Part shown: positions 22,310 to 34,549 of the stretch, in pieces | Layout: each line of letters starts with the position of its first letter | Position numbering within the stretch: position 1 is the first letter of the stretch | Assembly: GCA_030765045.1 (NCBI GenBank) | Contig: CM060963.1 | Coordinates: 100,926,354 to 100,990,353 of the forward strand | Reading direction: 5' to 3' | Length of the DNA: 64,000 nucleotides | Source of the DNA: Tenodera sinensis | Taxonomy: Eukaryota > Arthropoda > Insecta > Mantodea > Mantidae | Made by a program: the position numbers and the translations under genes | The notes under the pieces: model-generated | What the model saw: the letters and a program-made list of their open reading frames with translations, nothing else | The model's database searches: none | Told to the model about the DNA's origin: nothing

Positions 22310-23425
22310 TAAATCACATGGCCACGTCTAAGACTAGATTAGGCAAATGTGAATAGCGTTTTGTAGGTATTGATTTAGTCCAGCAGCCGTTTTGGTCACA
22401 TAACGTGGCCGTTTTGAAACCGATCATGGGGCAGGGACATGGTCCACTGCGCAGTCGCAGAGCTGTTACAGAGGAAACATAGCCTTCCGATATTGCTGCT
22501 GTCATCCCGAGAATATTACATTCTCAGGTGAAGTCTCCGGAGGACTCTGGGAAGATGGGCAGGGGTGCGTGGAGGGAAGGGGGTGGTGAGATACGAAACT
22601 GACCAATAGCAACTTGTTGTTCCGCTAAGTAGCATCGGTTTCTCGGTGAAATACAAAAAAGAAAGAAAGAGAGAATTCGGAACGACATCCACGAGTGCGG
22701 TGTGTATCCATTTAAGAGAGAGAGAAAGAAAAACATAAAAAAAGAAAACGTACGTCAGAGGCTACTCTATGCAATATAGTAGGAGCCAGTGCGCATGTCC
22801 ATAGAGGGTGGACGAGGCTAGTTGGCGGGGGAAGACAGAAGAAAGGGGGAAATGATAGACTCTGTTGCCTTGGACACAGAAAATGGCCCTTGATAAAAAA
22901 ACAGGGAGAAACACCCCTCTTGCCGCACCCCTCCAGGATGACCAAGCAGTCCCTCTACTGGTCAGTACTGGGATACCACTTTAACACCATCTCACACGAG
23001 AGTAACACTCCATGTGGCTTACTCAGTCTTATCGATCTGTCGTGCAGTCAGCCCTTCTCCTCGCACTCAAATAACATCCTAAGAATTAACATCCAACAAC
23101 TCCTACTTGTTTTATAACCTTATAAAATGCACGGAAATGCTCCTTACCTTATCTGCAAGAAGAACATTGTGTGCCAAGTCTCCACCCGATCGACACAAGG
23201 AAAGCCGTGTTCATTTTCTTTCGAGACGCTGCACCGTCGCCAACCTTCTGCTGTTTTAAAGCCAGACGCCGCCGCAGGGAAATGAGGGCGGTAGTGCGAA
23301 GCGCGCCAAATAGGGAGGCATGCAAACATTATGCACTCAGATTTTTATTCTTAAAGTTAATGACGATACTTAAATCGGGGTCCTGGCGCAAGGAAAATCC
23401 TGTTTTCCCACTCGCCTGGGGTGGG
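22310..23425. promoter_or_regulatory. GC-richer island, weak promoter candidate
   Basis: This stretch is GC-richer and has more CpG than its flanks. On the minus strand TTTGGCGCGC at 23310-23301 fits the E2F motif TTTSSCGC. About 150 bp further on, TTCTTGCAGATAAG is followed by GTAAGG near 23154, a possible splice donor. GACCAATAG near 22597 resembles a CCAAT box. These are short motifs that can arise by chance. No exon was recognised. Confidence 0.22.
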
Positions 23426-23429
23426 CACC

Positions 23430-23888
23430 CTGTAAGGGTAGTTTACAGACATTATGACCTAGAATTTATATGGCATCATCAACGTTATGTAATAAAGTTT
23501 TAACGACCTTGTAGTTGACCAAAGAGCTTCGAGAAGGGGAGGAAATCCTGGGTGCCATATATCGTCAGGTTTATTGAAGATAGCTGATGATCAAATCTCC
23601 TTTCTAGATAGGTATTGCTGCTACGGTATTTGTATGGAATTCATTAAGGTAAAGAATTTGTATCTAACAATCAGTCAAATTAACGCTCAAATATGCCTGC
23701 CCATGTTTAGTGTACCTTTTATTCTTTCCTTCTCTCTTTTTTGTCTTCCTTTCTTTTGGTCCATTCATTTAAGGAAGAATAAACATCTACATCAAGTTCA
23801 AAACTGTGCATTTTGAGACCCCTGAACAGTTATTTCCGTCCGTAGGGTTTTTGAAAAGAAATTCTTCTACACCGAAAAATTTCTCACA
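23430..23888. other. No gene seen
   Basis: AT-rich sequence ahead of an X copy. Confidence 0.4.
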
Positions 23889-24009
23889 TTGTTTTTACTT
23901 CCTCTACTACTAGAAGTATTGCATTCGACACAAAATTTTGATGTCGAGGTTTCATCGGAAAAGTATGTTTTGAGGCTCCTGAATCCAAACAAAAATGCAT
24001 GTTTTGAAA

Positions 24010-24022
24010 TGTGTGTGTGCGT

Positions 24023-24101
<79 letters not shown>
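24010..24101. repeat. (GT)n microsatellite inside X
   Basis: About 46 units with two early interruptions. Overlapping Cys/Val or His/Thr frames are artefacts. Confidence 0.96.
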
Positions 24102-24194
24102 TGAACACCATAGCTCAAAAAACGAGAAGCCGGTTGAAAACCAAAGTTTATACTTAAGTTTAATATCTTTCAAGGATGTGACAAATTTTTTGAG

Positions 24195-24467
24195 GCTGGC
24201 CCCGTGGCGCAGTTGGTAGAGCACTTGCCTACTGTGCTAGGGGTTCTGGGTTCGATTTCCGGTAGAGGGATAGGAATTTTTCTCCAGCCAAGATTATTCC
24301 TCACCCTTCCCGAGTCTGGAAGTGTGAATGTATGTGTGAATTCAAAGTATAAAAACCCCAAAGACCAAAAAACTCACTGTTAAACGAGTAACACCATTTG
24401 CCAATAGGCAAGACCACCGATATGAACTCTGCAGTTAAAGGCGCGATATAAATGGAACAATTAAAAA
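24195..24467 (+). repeat. SINE F nested in an X element
   Basis: The head GCTGGCCCCGTGGCGCAGTT has an A box GTGGCGCAGTTGGTAGAG and B box GGTTCGATTTCC. The body contains GAGTCTGGAAGTGTGAATG, and the end GGCGCGATATAAATGG leads to an A tail. The X target is repeated as AAATTTTTTGAG (24183-24194) and AAATATTTTGAAG (24468-24480), an imperfect duplication. Confidence 0.82.
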
Positions 24468-24757
24468 AAATATTTTGAAGAGTATTGCTCCACCCTAAAC
24501 TAACCTTTACATGAAACGTTTGTTGAAAACGTTGATTTTCTCAAAAATGGCTCTATCCATTTTTATTAAAAGGCCATATGTTTAAGATATTTTTATGGCA
24601 AATGAAAAACACATTTCAAATTTCCTGGCTTTAGCCCAGGTAGTCCTGTTCACTCTTGATGACTTTTCCATAACTGGTAAACCGTAAGAGTTATACAAAA
24701 TTCTTACTGTACGAAAAATGTAGATCTCGTTAAAGCACACAAGTTATGTCCAAACGC

Positions 24758-24759
<2 letters not shown>

Positions 24760-24810
<51 letters not shown>
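24760..24810. repeat. Poly-T run, 51 bp, inside X
   Basis: It replaces the short ATTTTTTGTGGAGTGAACC stretch of other X copies, so it is an expansion within the element. Confidence 0.95.
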
Positions 24811-24811
<1 letters not shown>

Positions 24812-25119
24812 TGCAGTGAACCATTTCGGAGGTATTGCTTATTTGTGTGAGTTTTGCAATACTTAAACTTTTCTCAAATGGAAGGTCTTATTTACTTTTT
24901 CATCCCTTGGTTATGCAAAGAGAACACAAATTCATGATATAGCGACCACTCTTTAAACATCTGTCACTTAAAGCCTATTGTATTCCCCTTGCACCAAGAA
25001 AATTAGCAATAAGATAATTTCTCCAAATGTAACATGAAGAAGATACAGGATTAAGAGTTTGTAAGAATATTTAGTATGAGCAGAGAAACTCATGCGAGGC
25101 AACACAACAGATTTTTCTT

Positions 25120-27080
25120 TTGTTTTTGTGTTTCCTCATAGCCGATTTTAGTGCTTTTAAATAAATTGATATACTCTGTATAATGGGCAATCTTAAATTC
25201 TCTTACCAGCCAAGGACAGCCAAACAGGTTAAAACAGGGCTTCGTGAACAGAACGTATACGGGCCAGATCGCACCAAGATAGATCTCCCTGGCCCTTTTC
25301 CCAGGTTTTCCTTAGTTCTTATAACTTGCATATGCCAGTGAGGTACCTTAAATTTAGAGCTGGAACTTTGCTTCTAAATTTCCTTTAGTAGAATTATCAT
25401 TTCATTTCATGTACCATCAGGGTCCAGCGCCTGTGGTGCCGTATGTGTCAAGATCGGTTGCTTTAAAGTAAGCCTTTAAAGTTGTTTTTATTCTTAGTGA
25501 ATTTTCAAACTGGAAGATAATACACAAAAACTTATTAAAGGAATATATAAAATTCACTGGAGTACACAGATGAAACGTATTTTAAGAATATCTACTGCAT
25601 ATTGAGTTTAAGAAACAGTTCAAAACATAATCTTTTAGAAATATTTATGAAAAAGACCGCCAACATTCTTGATCCAATTGCGGTTTTGCCTTCCTGGTTG
25701 TTTAAATGCACAAATGAGATGTTTAAGTGGGCATGCGCAGGTGTGTGCAAAGGGACGTGAATTCCAATCGGTTAAATTTTCTCTGATTTATTTGTTTCAT
25801 TTTTGAAACTTTAAAATATTCCCCAATATATAATTTCTGTTCAGATTATATTAAAATTTCAGCATATTTCTTTGCTGATGGAGCTATCGTTCTTGATATA
25901 AGCGTAATTTTAGAGTTTTAATAATTTTATGCAGGAAAGATTACCAATATTAATTTTATTAGTATTTTATTTTAATATATGTACTATGTACGAAGAGTAA
26001 AACAAAAATGTTGGAATTAAAGTTTTCAAATTTTCATCACTTCGGGCATTTCACATGAGATTCGATTTTAATTTTATGAATATCATTTTATTATGGAGTA
26101 GGGTACACGGAAACCTGACAATGAATTTTCTTCTATAATTAGGATGAACAAATCTATAAAATTTCAGCTGAGTCGGTTGACAGTTTAGTATCCGGAACCT
26201 TAACAGGCAGTTTATATCAAAGCCTCAGTTTATTTTATGATACCTAGATGTTCAATGATGGCACGCTCAAAGACAGACTCTAACATTTTCAGTTAAAACT
26301 TTTGCTACTGGCTTCTCTGTGGACCAATCTTGGCTAGTTTTGGTGACCCACTTTCTTTACTCTGTTTCCAGTCCTTCATTCCATTTTGGCTTGGGTCGTT
26401 CTCATAAGGAAATATCCTCCTTCAGAACTAACTTCTTACTTGAAAGAAATAAGAAGGGGAAAAAGGACTGCTGTTTGTACTTTAATAAAAACGGCCGTAA
26501 CAATTTTCCTTGAAACATGAGTTTAAGGTGATGCCATGATAAATGTTCTATACAGTGCCTAATTTGACATTGAATATACCTACCTTGTTTGGGAAATTGC
26601 AAAACGAACAAAACCAACTACCTCTGCAGAGTGAAATATCACGTTTGCCCCTAATATAACGAGGGAGCAAACTTCATTCAGTGCCTTTGTACATTTTATC
26701 TGTCTCGAGAAAGAGTGGGGGGACTGAAAAATAAAATAATAAAAGAAAAATTATTCAAAGCTACACGTCTCTTAGCAGTAATATAATTAAGATATTGGCA
26801 TTCCTGCCCCCTTTGTCCTTTTTCTTCTTCTAATTTCTTTATCCATCACTGTGGTGTCAATTATTTCGGACTTCATTGTGAAGTGATAACTTGCTCGGTC
26901 ATCTTACATCTGTTTTTCTTCAGATTAATGCTTGCAGTGAAAGCATGTGTTATCCAATATTTCCGGTTTTCTATCTTTCCATTTACTGAAAAAATCCAGC
27001 TATTTGCGTAAAATAGCAAGCGAAATAATATAATACAATTTGTGAAGTTATCTAATTATAAAAGTAAACACAGATTATAA
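25120..27080. other. No gene seen
   Basis: AT-rich sequence. An imperfect hairpin (GGGCCAG near 25260, CTGGCCC near 25289) and a short SINE A 3' fragment at 25399-25450 lie within it. Confidence 0.42.
25399..25450 (+). repeat. SINE A 3' fragment
   Basis: TTTCATGTACCATCAGGGTC followed by CGCCTGTGGTGCCGTA matches the SINE A segment CATGTATCATCAGTATCACC, CGCCTGCGGTGCCGTA. It is truncated on both sides. Confidence 0.55.
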
Positions 27081-27086
27081 AAACTC

Positions 27087-27592
27087 TGATGCGTTGTATT
27101 CACATGACTTTCTCTACACTTGTACTAACCATTCTTAAAAAGTCTTATTTCTCTATCTTCTTCGTGTTATTTGAGATAAAACATTTGCAGAAATTATCTT
27201 ATTGCTAATTTTCTTGAGATGCAAGGGGAATATGGGTATACAGTAGGCTTTGAGCGATAGTCAAATCTTTTATAGCTTTCAAATTCCGTTCACTTTGCAC
27301 GGCTATCATAAAAAAATGACATACGCGCGCGCGGAGCTTTTTCTAAAATTGTCTTTTTTTTTTTTTGGATTCAGGGGACCTCAAAACACATGTTTCCGGT
27401 GAAATCTCGACATAGAATTTTTGGTTGGAATACTTCCTCTACTTACCAGTAGAGTAAATAAAAATGCTTTTTTTTTTGGATTCAGGGGGCCTCAAAACTT
27501 ATGTTTCCGATGAAGTCTCGGTGTCGAATTTTTGGGTAGAATACAATACTTCCTCTACTTTACTATACATAGTAGGGAAAGTAAAAATCATA
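27087..27592 (+). mobile_element. X element copy, internally deleted, with duplicated right module
   Basis: Left end: CTCTGATGCGTTGTATTCAC and GACTTTCTCTACACTTG. The centre is deleted between GCACGGCTATCATAAAAAAA and a CGCGCG run. The right module occurs twice, at about 27353-27466 and 27471-27592; each starts with a T run and GGATTCAGGG, and the second ends TAGTAGGGAAAGTAAAAA. This is the second X copy here with a doubled end. Confidence 0.85.
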
Positions 27593-27599
27593 CTTTAAA

Positions 27600-28980
27600 C
27601 AGCATTGTAAACAAAGTGCAAAATTGTATTCCTCCGCTTGCATTTCATATCGATGTTAATAATAATGTATTTGCAAAGTAGTGTATTCCATTTATTGTTA
27701 CTATAGGATTTTCAAACTTTTTTTTCAAGTAATTTTTGTAGTTATTTTAAATTTCATGCTATTTTGCATTTTAGTTAACGAACTAGATTTTCATTCGCTC
27801 CTGCTGGCATGAAAGTTGTGCGGTTGGATCAACCGTCGAACCGTTACTCAAACACGTGTTGTGTTTATATTGCAGTTTAAAGTAAGGTCGGCGAAGGTAT
27901 AGTAATGCACAGTTAACAAAAGAGTAACTTGCAGAAAAAACACTCACCTATATGCTGCCTGGTAATTTTTTAAAAATGTAGTAGAATATTAGATTTGGTT
28001 AACCACAATCTCATGATCAATTCTTCTGCTCAGTTGATGTTTATCTCTCTACTTAACAATGTATATCGGACTTCAAATCCTGTTTCTGTTTGTTATCTGA
28101 TTTTAATTAGCATTTTATTCGTTGTAGTAACAGTTGCTTGTTTTCTCTTAAGTATAACAAAACATGTTTTATTGAATTGAGATTATGAATTTAAATTACG
28201 ACATAATCAGCATAAAATTGTTCTGTTTTTCACTGCTTTATGTTCCAAGGTCTTTACATTTTGGAACAAGAAATACATTATTGTTTTCTGAAACTTGGGC
28301 TTTCACCTACACCTTACAAAGCATAATTATTCTCTTTACTAATTCCACGCCCCCCCCCTCCCAACTTGGAAGAATATTGAAAAAATAAAGGAAAAAGGGT
28401 AAGACACAAACAACCGTATGCGTTCTGCTGCCGTAATCATTCAAATTCTTCCATAAATCATCAGATCGATTTAAAAGAGTGTCTTTCGGGGATGTTGTCT
28501 CTATTCATTTTCCGCGGTTTTGATTTAGGCAGTGGATAATGTGAATATTTTAGTGCAGTGCTCTAGTGAATCAAACCAACATAGCTTAACAGCTCTGAAT
28601 GTGCCTTCCCGGGGAACGTATTCTTCTCCATTCTTTCCCTACCCCCTTGTGGTATGAAACATTTACCTTGATATGTTGCATTACTCCGAATGTTTGTCCC
28701 ATTAACTCCTTTATTATTCTTTCGTTAACTTCAGGCTTTGTCGTTTTTGTATTTCTCATCCCGTAGTCATTAGCTATCATTTACTATCTAAATCGGCATT
28801 TGGCGACTTAGTCTTCCCACCTAGCGATACCATATCTTCAGCAAATGTTGTGCATTTTATTCTTCTTCCTCTTAATGGTGTTTTTTCCTTGTTCTGAAAA
28901 GTATATTTACCTAATTCTTTAAGATAAAAGAAACTTGTTTATAATAAAATCTCAAGAAAATAGCAAAATTCATATAGCTA
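27600..28980. other. No gene seen
   Basis: AT-rich sequence with a C run near 28350. Frames at 27995-28388 and 28586-28780 lack bias or motifs. Confidence 0.42.
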
Positions 28981-28984
28981 TCTA

Positions 28985-29370
28985 CAGTCACGGAAATTTC
29001 CTGGTATTAAAGCCAGGATGAAAGGAAATAAAGTCGAAGTGTTGCTGGATTTTAGGTAGAGACGTCGCAGGTAACAAACCACCTGCATCCCTCGTACAAT
29101 CTGTTTCCGTTCGCAGACAACACTTACCACATTTGGCCATTGTTGTTTGCATTCCTTTGTATTGTGACACCGGCCGCGGATGCACGCCTCAAAAACTCAC
29201 ACCTCACTCCTCTTGGCGGTGAGTATACACTCAACAATAGAGCGCGGCAGAACAAAGTGTTTCCAAAACGTTCGAGAGACTTTCGCCTGCCGGCCTGTTT
29301 ATGATATGTCACGAAAAGGTGAATTTGTAGAAAAATCCATGCTACGTCATTCTCGCCTATAAAGAGCCTG
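28985..29370. promoter_or_regulatory. GC-richer patch with divergent splice-donor-like sites, weak
   Basis: On the minus strand ACAACAATGGCCAAATGTG is followed by GTAAGTG (about 29122-29147), an ATG in good context beside a strong donor. On the plus strand ATGCACGCCTC runs to CTTGGCG followed by GTGAGTAT near 29219. A minus-strand CTTTATAGG near 29352-29360 could be a TATA element. No protein family is recognised, and neither exon has a partner in view. Confidence 0.2.
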
Positions 29371-29384
29371 CAGTGAGTTTAGTT

Positions 29385-29386
29385 TA

Positions 29387-29418
<32 letters not shown>

Positions 29419-29423
29419 TGTCA
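29385..29423. repeat. (CG)n(TG)n microsatellite
   Basis: TATGCGCGCGCGCG then GTGTGT units. Confidence 0.92.
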
Positions 29424-29424
29424 G

Positions 29425-31068
29425 TTATCGTGAGAAAACTATATGTTTTGCCAGAGACGGCTGGGACATTGATATGTCGTGTCGAAGTTCTTGTGAGAAG
29501 CAGTTTTAGTAAGTGTGGCCATCGAAGCCAGCAGTTTGTTACACCGAGTGAATTGAAAGGTAGAACTGTGTTTGTGTAAAGGTTGCGAGAGAACAGAACA
29601 TGAAGAGCTGCAGATTATGCTAAAGATAAAAGAGAACTTTTTTTTGTACTTCAGTTTTAGAGAAGAAATAAATTGACAGAAAAAGTCAATTGTCATTTGT
29701 CTTGTCATTTGTCATTTGTCGCAGTATTGCCAAATTGTTTGAGTGCAGATAACTTATAGCCAGCTGCCTAAGTTTTATTTCTCAGAGTTAATAGCTTGAT
29801 AAGTTTCTTCAGCCTAAAATTGTTTTAGTCTTAGAAAAGCACAATGCTTTACACGGAGTCGCTTACTTGCAGAGGATCATTAATTGTGAGTGTATCAAAT
29901 TATTTGGGTAGTAAATACTTAGCAGCATTAAGAAAAACATTGTAGATAGTTGCTATACAGACTCAGTCTATATGTGCTAGTAATATGTAAGATACATCTG
30001 TCATTTCTGTAAACAGGAAGCAACCACTTGAGTTCATGCAATTCGAAACTGGGAAAATAGCTTTAAAGGATTACACGTTGATACAGAATCAACAGTAGCA
30101 ACAAAAAATAAACTGTATCAGAAGCTAAGGGGACAAGTTTGGTACCAAAATAGTCCAAGGTAGGAGGGGTAGTTTCCCCTTACATAATGAAATTGGCAAG
30201 AGATGCTGGGGTATGCGCTCTGACGGATCTGGTTCCATTGTGTCTCAGAGGTCAATGGGTGACAGAAATGGTTTACACGGAAAGAGGATTTATAGCGGGT
30301 CAGGTCCCTTTATCTCTTTCCAGAACTTATTACACAAGCTTAGTGCTTTGTTGTGGCAGATTCCGGAGTTAGGGAGAGTGTCGCGCTTTTCACACGTTTT
30401 GAGGACTGTGTATTGAAGTTACATGGATCCAGATACCCTTCAAACTTTTGTGCTTTGTAATTGGAAGCAAAAGTGAGATTAATGTTAGGCCCTTTTTCCC
30501 TTCTGCACATAAGCTTTAAAATAGCAGGTATTGCAGCTTAGCCGATAACCGTTAGTTAACAAAGCCACTGATTTTCGGAATAGCGTTTTGGAACCCTTTC
30601 TCACATTTTTCGCTGACTTATAAGTTATTATTACATAGCATGTGGAACCTACATAAAGTCGATTATTTAGAATCATAAAGATAAATGTGCAGATCCAGGC
30701 TTAAATAAATGTTAACGTATTAAGCTTATTAATAATTCTGTTACTTACAACACTCAAACCCAATGAAGCGCAAGTATTTAACTTCCATTGCAGACATTAT
30801 TCTAAACAAAGTTACTTCCCCCTTTTTTCACAATGAAAAATCGTGTAAACACATACTTATGGTCCTAAGTGTACAAAATAAAATGGTAACATTTACTGTA
30901 ATAAAATAATATATACGGGGCTGAAAATTCCTATTACGAACTGTTACGAAATCTGAAAACACATTGAAAAGACAACCTCGAAGCTTGCACTGCTTTCATA
31001 GGATTTCCTAACATATTAACGAAGATCTGTAAAGAAAGTGACTTTAATATAGATGTTCTATAAATATG
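29425..31068. other. No gene seen
   Basis: AT-rich sequence. A slightly GC-richer part at 30180-30420 is open in two plus-strand frames without recognisable motifs. Confidence 0.4.
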
Positions 31069-31069
31069 T

Positions 31070-31190
31070 CGTCTCCTTAGCGTGGTGGTAGCGCTGCTGC
31101 TTATCAAGCGGTAGACCCGAGTTCGATTCCGGGTACCAGCGTGGCGATTTTCTCGGAAGCAGCGGCCGAGTATTAGGCCTTGGAAACGAC
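31070..31190 (+). repeat. tRNA-like SINE head (C-like)
   Basis: TCTCCTTAGCGTGGTGGTAG is the A-box region and GAGTTCGATTCCGGG is the B box. GTACCAGCGTGGCGATTTTC then matches the start of the SINE C body. The 5' and 3' ends do not pair as an acceptor stem, so it is not a tRNA gene. Confidence 0.6.
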
Positions 31191-31199
31191 ATCAGTGAA

Positions 31200-32380
31200 A
31201 AAATATAACATTAAGTTCATGAAAAGGTAAGAAAAATCGCATGTTTTGAAGCGCTTTATGAGTGACGCACCAAAGTAAGTTTTAATCTTAGAAGACTTGA
31301 GCGCGCAAAGAATGTTTCGGAAAAATCTAAAACTATTAAAATATGGATTTAGATAACATTTATCCTTTAATTTCATTATTATATTTATAGCAATATATGC
31401 TGGTCATATACGCATACACTCAAACTCATGCATCCTTTTCTAAGGACACTTTTTGGGTTCAGGTTCTGCTTCTATAGATAAGAGATAGCAAACGCAAAAC
31501 CTTAACATTTTCTGTCTCCAATGGGGCATTCATCTAAGAAAGCCAGTGTCAAAATCGTATCAACCCAGCGCCAACCAAAAAAGTTGGACACTCTACTTGA
31601 ACGTCTTTTTGATATGCCTTTGTCTGCTGTAGATAACGCAGTGTTAAGCACCTGCACGAAACACGAAAGAAAAGACAATAACTGCTCATAATACATTTGT
31701 TCATCTTTTGTCTTATTAATACACTCCCTTAAATGATCCCGAATTGGTTTAATTAATAACAACTACTTTCTTTTACGCTTCACGCTTTGTGCTTACTAAA
31801 TCATCACTAACCAGGTAAAACCTTTCACATTTTCTTAACCTTGAACACACGTACAATTCATCCAGGTTTGATTGGACAAAATTGGTAACAATGAACACAG
31901 GAAAGTAATGTCATATGCAAATAACTATCATCACTGCACTGTCAACACACACTTCCTAAAACCTGCATATCTCTGTGATTACTAAGTTTGTTACCGGTGT
32001 ATAACAGCATCAGACACTATTTGGTTATGAGAATGGTAATCCTTGCCAAGTCCTGGTGATCGCTTACTTAACCCTGTGGCACGAGTTCTGAGTCTCAACT
32101 GGTTAGAGTGTGCCTGGAGCAGTCCAGTCCAGGACGGGACAATTCTGCAGGTGTTGAACGGACGTCCCCTATCACACGTGGCAGTGGATCCCTTTGTTGT
32201 TGAACGCTGACCGCCAGTCACTTTATAGCTCCTGACAGGAAAAACAGCCTACACTGGATTATGGGACACGCGTGTTGCTGAAGAAACGCCAGAAAATGTA
32301 TCGGAAACATTCTATGACGATTAACTATAGTAATAGCTTTGAGAATTGGCAAATAAAGTTTGACACGGCTGACACAAATG
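31200..32380. other. No gene seen; GC-richer part at 31990-32220
   Basis: A minus-strand frame at 31502-31762 is of ordinary amino-acid composition but matches no family I know. The GC-richer part at 31990-32220 is not recognised. Confidence 0.38.
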
Positions 32381-32408
32381 AAAAAAAAAAAAAAAAAAAA
32401 AAAAAAAA
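32381..32408. repeat. Poly-A run, 28 bp
   Basis: Uninterrupted A run just 5' of a tRNA-like segment. Confidence 0.93.
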
Positions 32409-32427
32409 GAATAGTTATCAGATTTGA

Positions 32428-32560
32428 ACCACGTGAGTTGACTCCGCGGTAACATCTGAAATCCTCATTCTGGAGATCGCACATTCGATCCCTGTCGACC
32501 ACCCACTCTGACTTTGGAATCTTCGTGTCATTCTGTGGTTGATAGGCCAATGTATTATCT
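32428..32560 (+). repeat. Degraded tRNA-like SINE
   Basis: GACTCCGCGGTAACATCTG and the B-box-like CACATTCGATCCCTG lie at tRNA-like spacing. The downstream body is unrecognised. Confidence 0.4.
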
Positions 32561-32769
32561 GCGGCGATTTCCTTTCCATCATTTTCCTTTTATATTGTTT
32601 CCTTCTCAGGTTTCCGGTGTGCTTCTAAGTTTCTGGCGTAGTTTGCATAAGTGGCCATTATCAGCTATTCTCCATTTGGCTTACAGAACTATTTTGTCCT
32701 GCGCAGATGGCAACTTGCTTATAGTGAACTGCTACACCAAATTAGGATTTAGGTGTTTCAATCCTTGAG

Positions 32770-34298
32770 CTTCACACACAAACTTATTCATTTGAAAACA
32801 CTGAGGTAAAATTTCATCAAGGTAGAATATTTGAAGGTGTAGAGAAATCTACTAACGCATTATTAGATATTTAATACTAACCCCCAGTGGAATAAACCAT
32901 ACAGGCGCTGCACCTAATATCGTGAACCGAATTAGTTTAGAAAAGGCATCCAAGTATTGAGCTGAAACATCGAGCATGAATTGAAACGTTGCTAATTCAA
33001 GTAATTAGGTGTTACATTTCCGAAAGTCTAATATGTATAATAATCTCTTTTACAATGACATTTAAAAGGATGATGTTAAGGTATTAGGTAAAGGCGCTAA
33101 AGCAGTGATGCTAATTTGTGACCCGCGGTCATTCCCACACCAGTGTTGCAGGTGATTGGGCTTTACGGCGACACATTGCTAAGAGAATAGAAGTTCCGTG
33201 GATGACAGGCAAATCGAAGAACAAAACACTGTCCTCTCAATTAGTACCACTGCACTAAATGAATACAGTTGCTGCCGACAAAAGTGAATATGCAACAATT
33301 ATGTCTTAATACGTCATATGAAATTAAACGAGAAACAGAGGTAGCCACCCAAGTTAAAAATATGCTAAGGACTTCCTAGAACATAAAATAAAATAATAAT
33401 GAAAATACTGGAAGCAGATGAAAGAAGAAAATAAGAGCAGGAAAGTATCATATCGATTGAGTTTTTTAATGGAGAAATGCAGTATACCTATAGTAGATAC
33501 TACAATACAAAGAGAGGGTAAGCATTTTATTTTATTGTAGATCTAGCAAAGCTCATAGGTTTTATGTAACTAAAACTTTCCTCAGCAAAACAAGATGGTG
33601 TGATACATTTAATCAAACGCTGGAATGCTTTGTATTGCTGATATCATACATAGAACAGGGTATAGACATGGCACAGTACGATATTGTGTTCTTTAAAGTG
33701 TAAAATATTATTTGGCTCAGAATTGCTTTTACGTAGCTGTCCTTATTGGATATAGAGCAGTCTGAAGGGTAAATGTGGATATTTTTAACCTAATCCTTAT
33801 TTAAATAAATAATAAGTAAGTTTATTAAGATTCAACTGAAATAACCACATAATGTTTGCTGTACTATTATAGTAAGAAATGCATATTCCAAAACAAAGTT
33901 TTTCAATGGCGGTGAACAAGGGCTACAACTTGAATCGCCGGCGTGTGCCCAAGAGTGTCTGAGTAGCACGCATCTTCACCACCCCATTTATTTTCCACCC
34001 CTTGCTAGCCACTGGTCAATCCGGAATAGGCAGTCATCCAATCAGAGGGGGCACGTGCCAAATGTTCAGGTTTCAATAAGGGTTACCCATCCTGGGGTGA
34101 TATTACTATGGGAAGTTTGTAAGACGAAAATTAATTTGACTCTTTTGGTACAACATTACATTTTTATGAGTATCGGGAATTCGTTTTATTTAGCCTCAAG
34201 GTTGTAAGTGACGATCGACATACGAGTTACGAATGTAATTTTTTAACTTATTAATTTTTGCTCGCTTTAGCAATTACCTTACACATACAATACATAAC
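32770..34298. other. No gene seen
   Basis: AT-rich sequence. A short hAT-like string CAGTGATGCTAATTTGTGAC near 33103 has no partner end. Confidence 0.42.
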
Positions 34299-34299
34299 G

Positions 34300-34545
34300 T
34301 TAAAGAATAACAATAAAAGAATAAACATGTTGATTATATAACCAATAAATGATTTCATTAAATTTTAATATATAAACTTGAATACGTAAGAAACAGTATT
34401 GTAGTTCTAGCATGGAAGGATTGTTGAAATTATTTTGTAGATCTCTCCAATTGTTGTACAGGCACCAGTCCAGTAGAATGTGTTTAACGGTGAGTGACAC
34501 ATATCTTGCAGGTGGTGCGGAGTACAGGCGGTTCACGGAAAAATA
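34300..34545 (-). pseudogene. LINE ORF2 carboxy-terminal remnant (RNase H/Cys-rich tail type)
   Basis: The minus-strand frame contains VSLTVKHILLDWCLYNNWR, matching the xxLTVEHILLxCxxYxxxR stretch that follows the zinc-knuckle-like motif at the end of Jockey-type LINE ORF2 proteins. The frame continues with LRIQVYILKFNEI. The preceding cysteines are disrupted and no upstream RT could be traced. It is a short dead fragment. Confidence 0.6.
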
Positions 34546-34549
34546 AGTT

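Larger units (their letters stand above)
23893..25111 (-). mobile_element. X element copy with both ends, carrying a SINE, a GT array and a T run
   Basis: It starts TTTTTACTTCCTCTACTAC and ends GAGCAGAGAAACTCATGC then CAACACAACAG, matching both ends of the family in reverse orientation. It includes a 92-bp GT array (24010-24101), SINE F (24195-24467) and a 51-bp T run (24760-24810). Without these it is about 0.8 kb. No coding capacity was found. Confidence 0.88.

Noticed and set aside
23867..24224. His/Thr- and Cys/Val-rich frames
   Set aside because: They are the GT array inside an X element.
31073..31145. Possible functional tRNA gene
   Set aside because: A and B boxes are present, but the ends do not form an acceptor stem, and the sequence runs into a SINE C-like body.
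31502..31762. 86-codon minus-strand frame with ordinary composition
   Set aside because: There is no family resemblance, no codon bias and no splice context I could defend.
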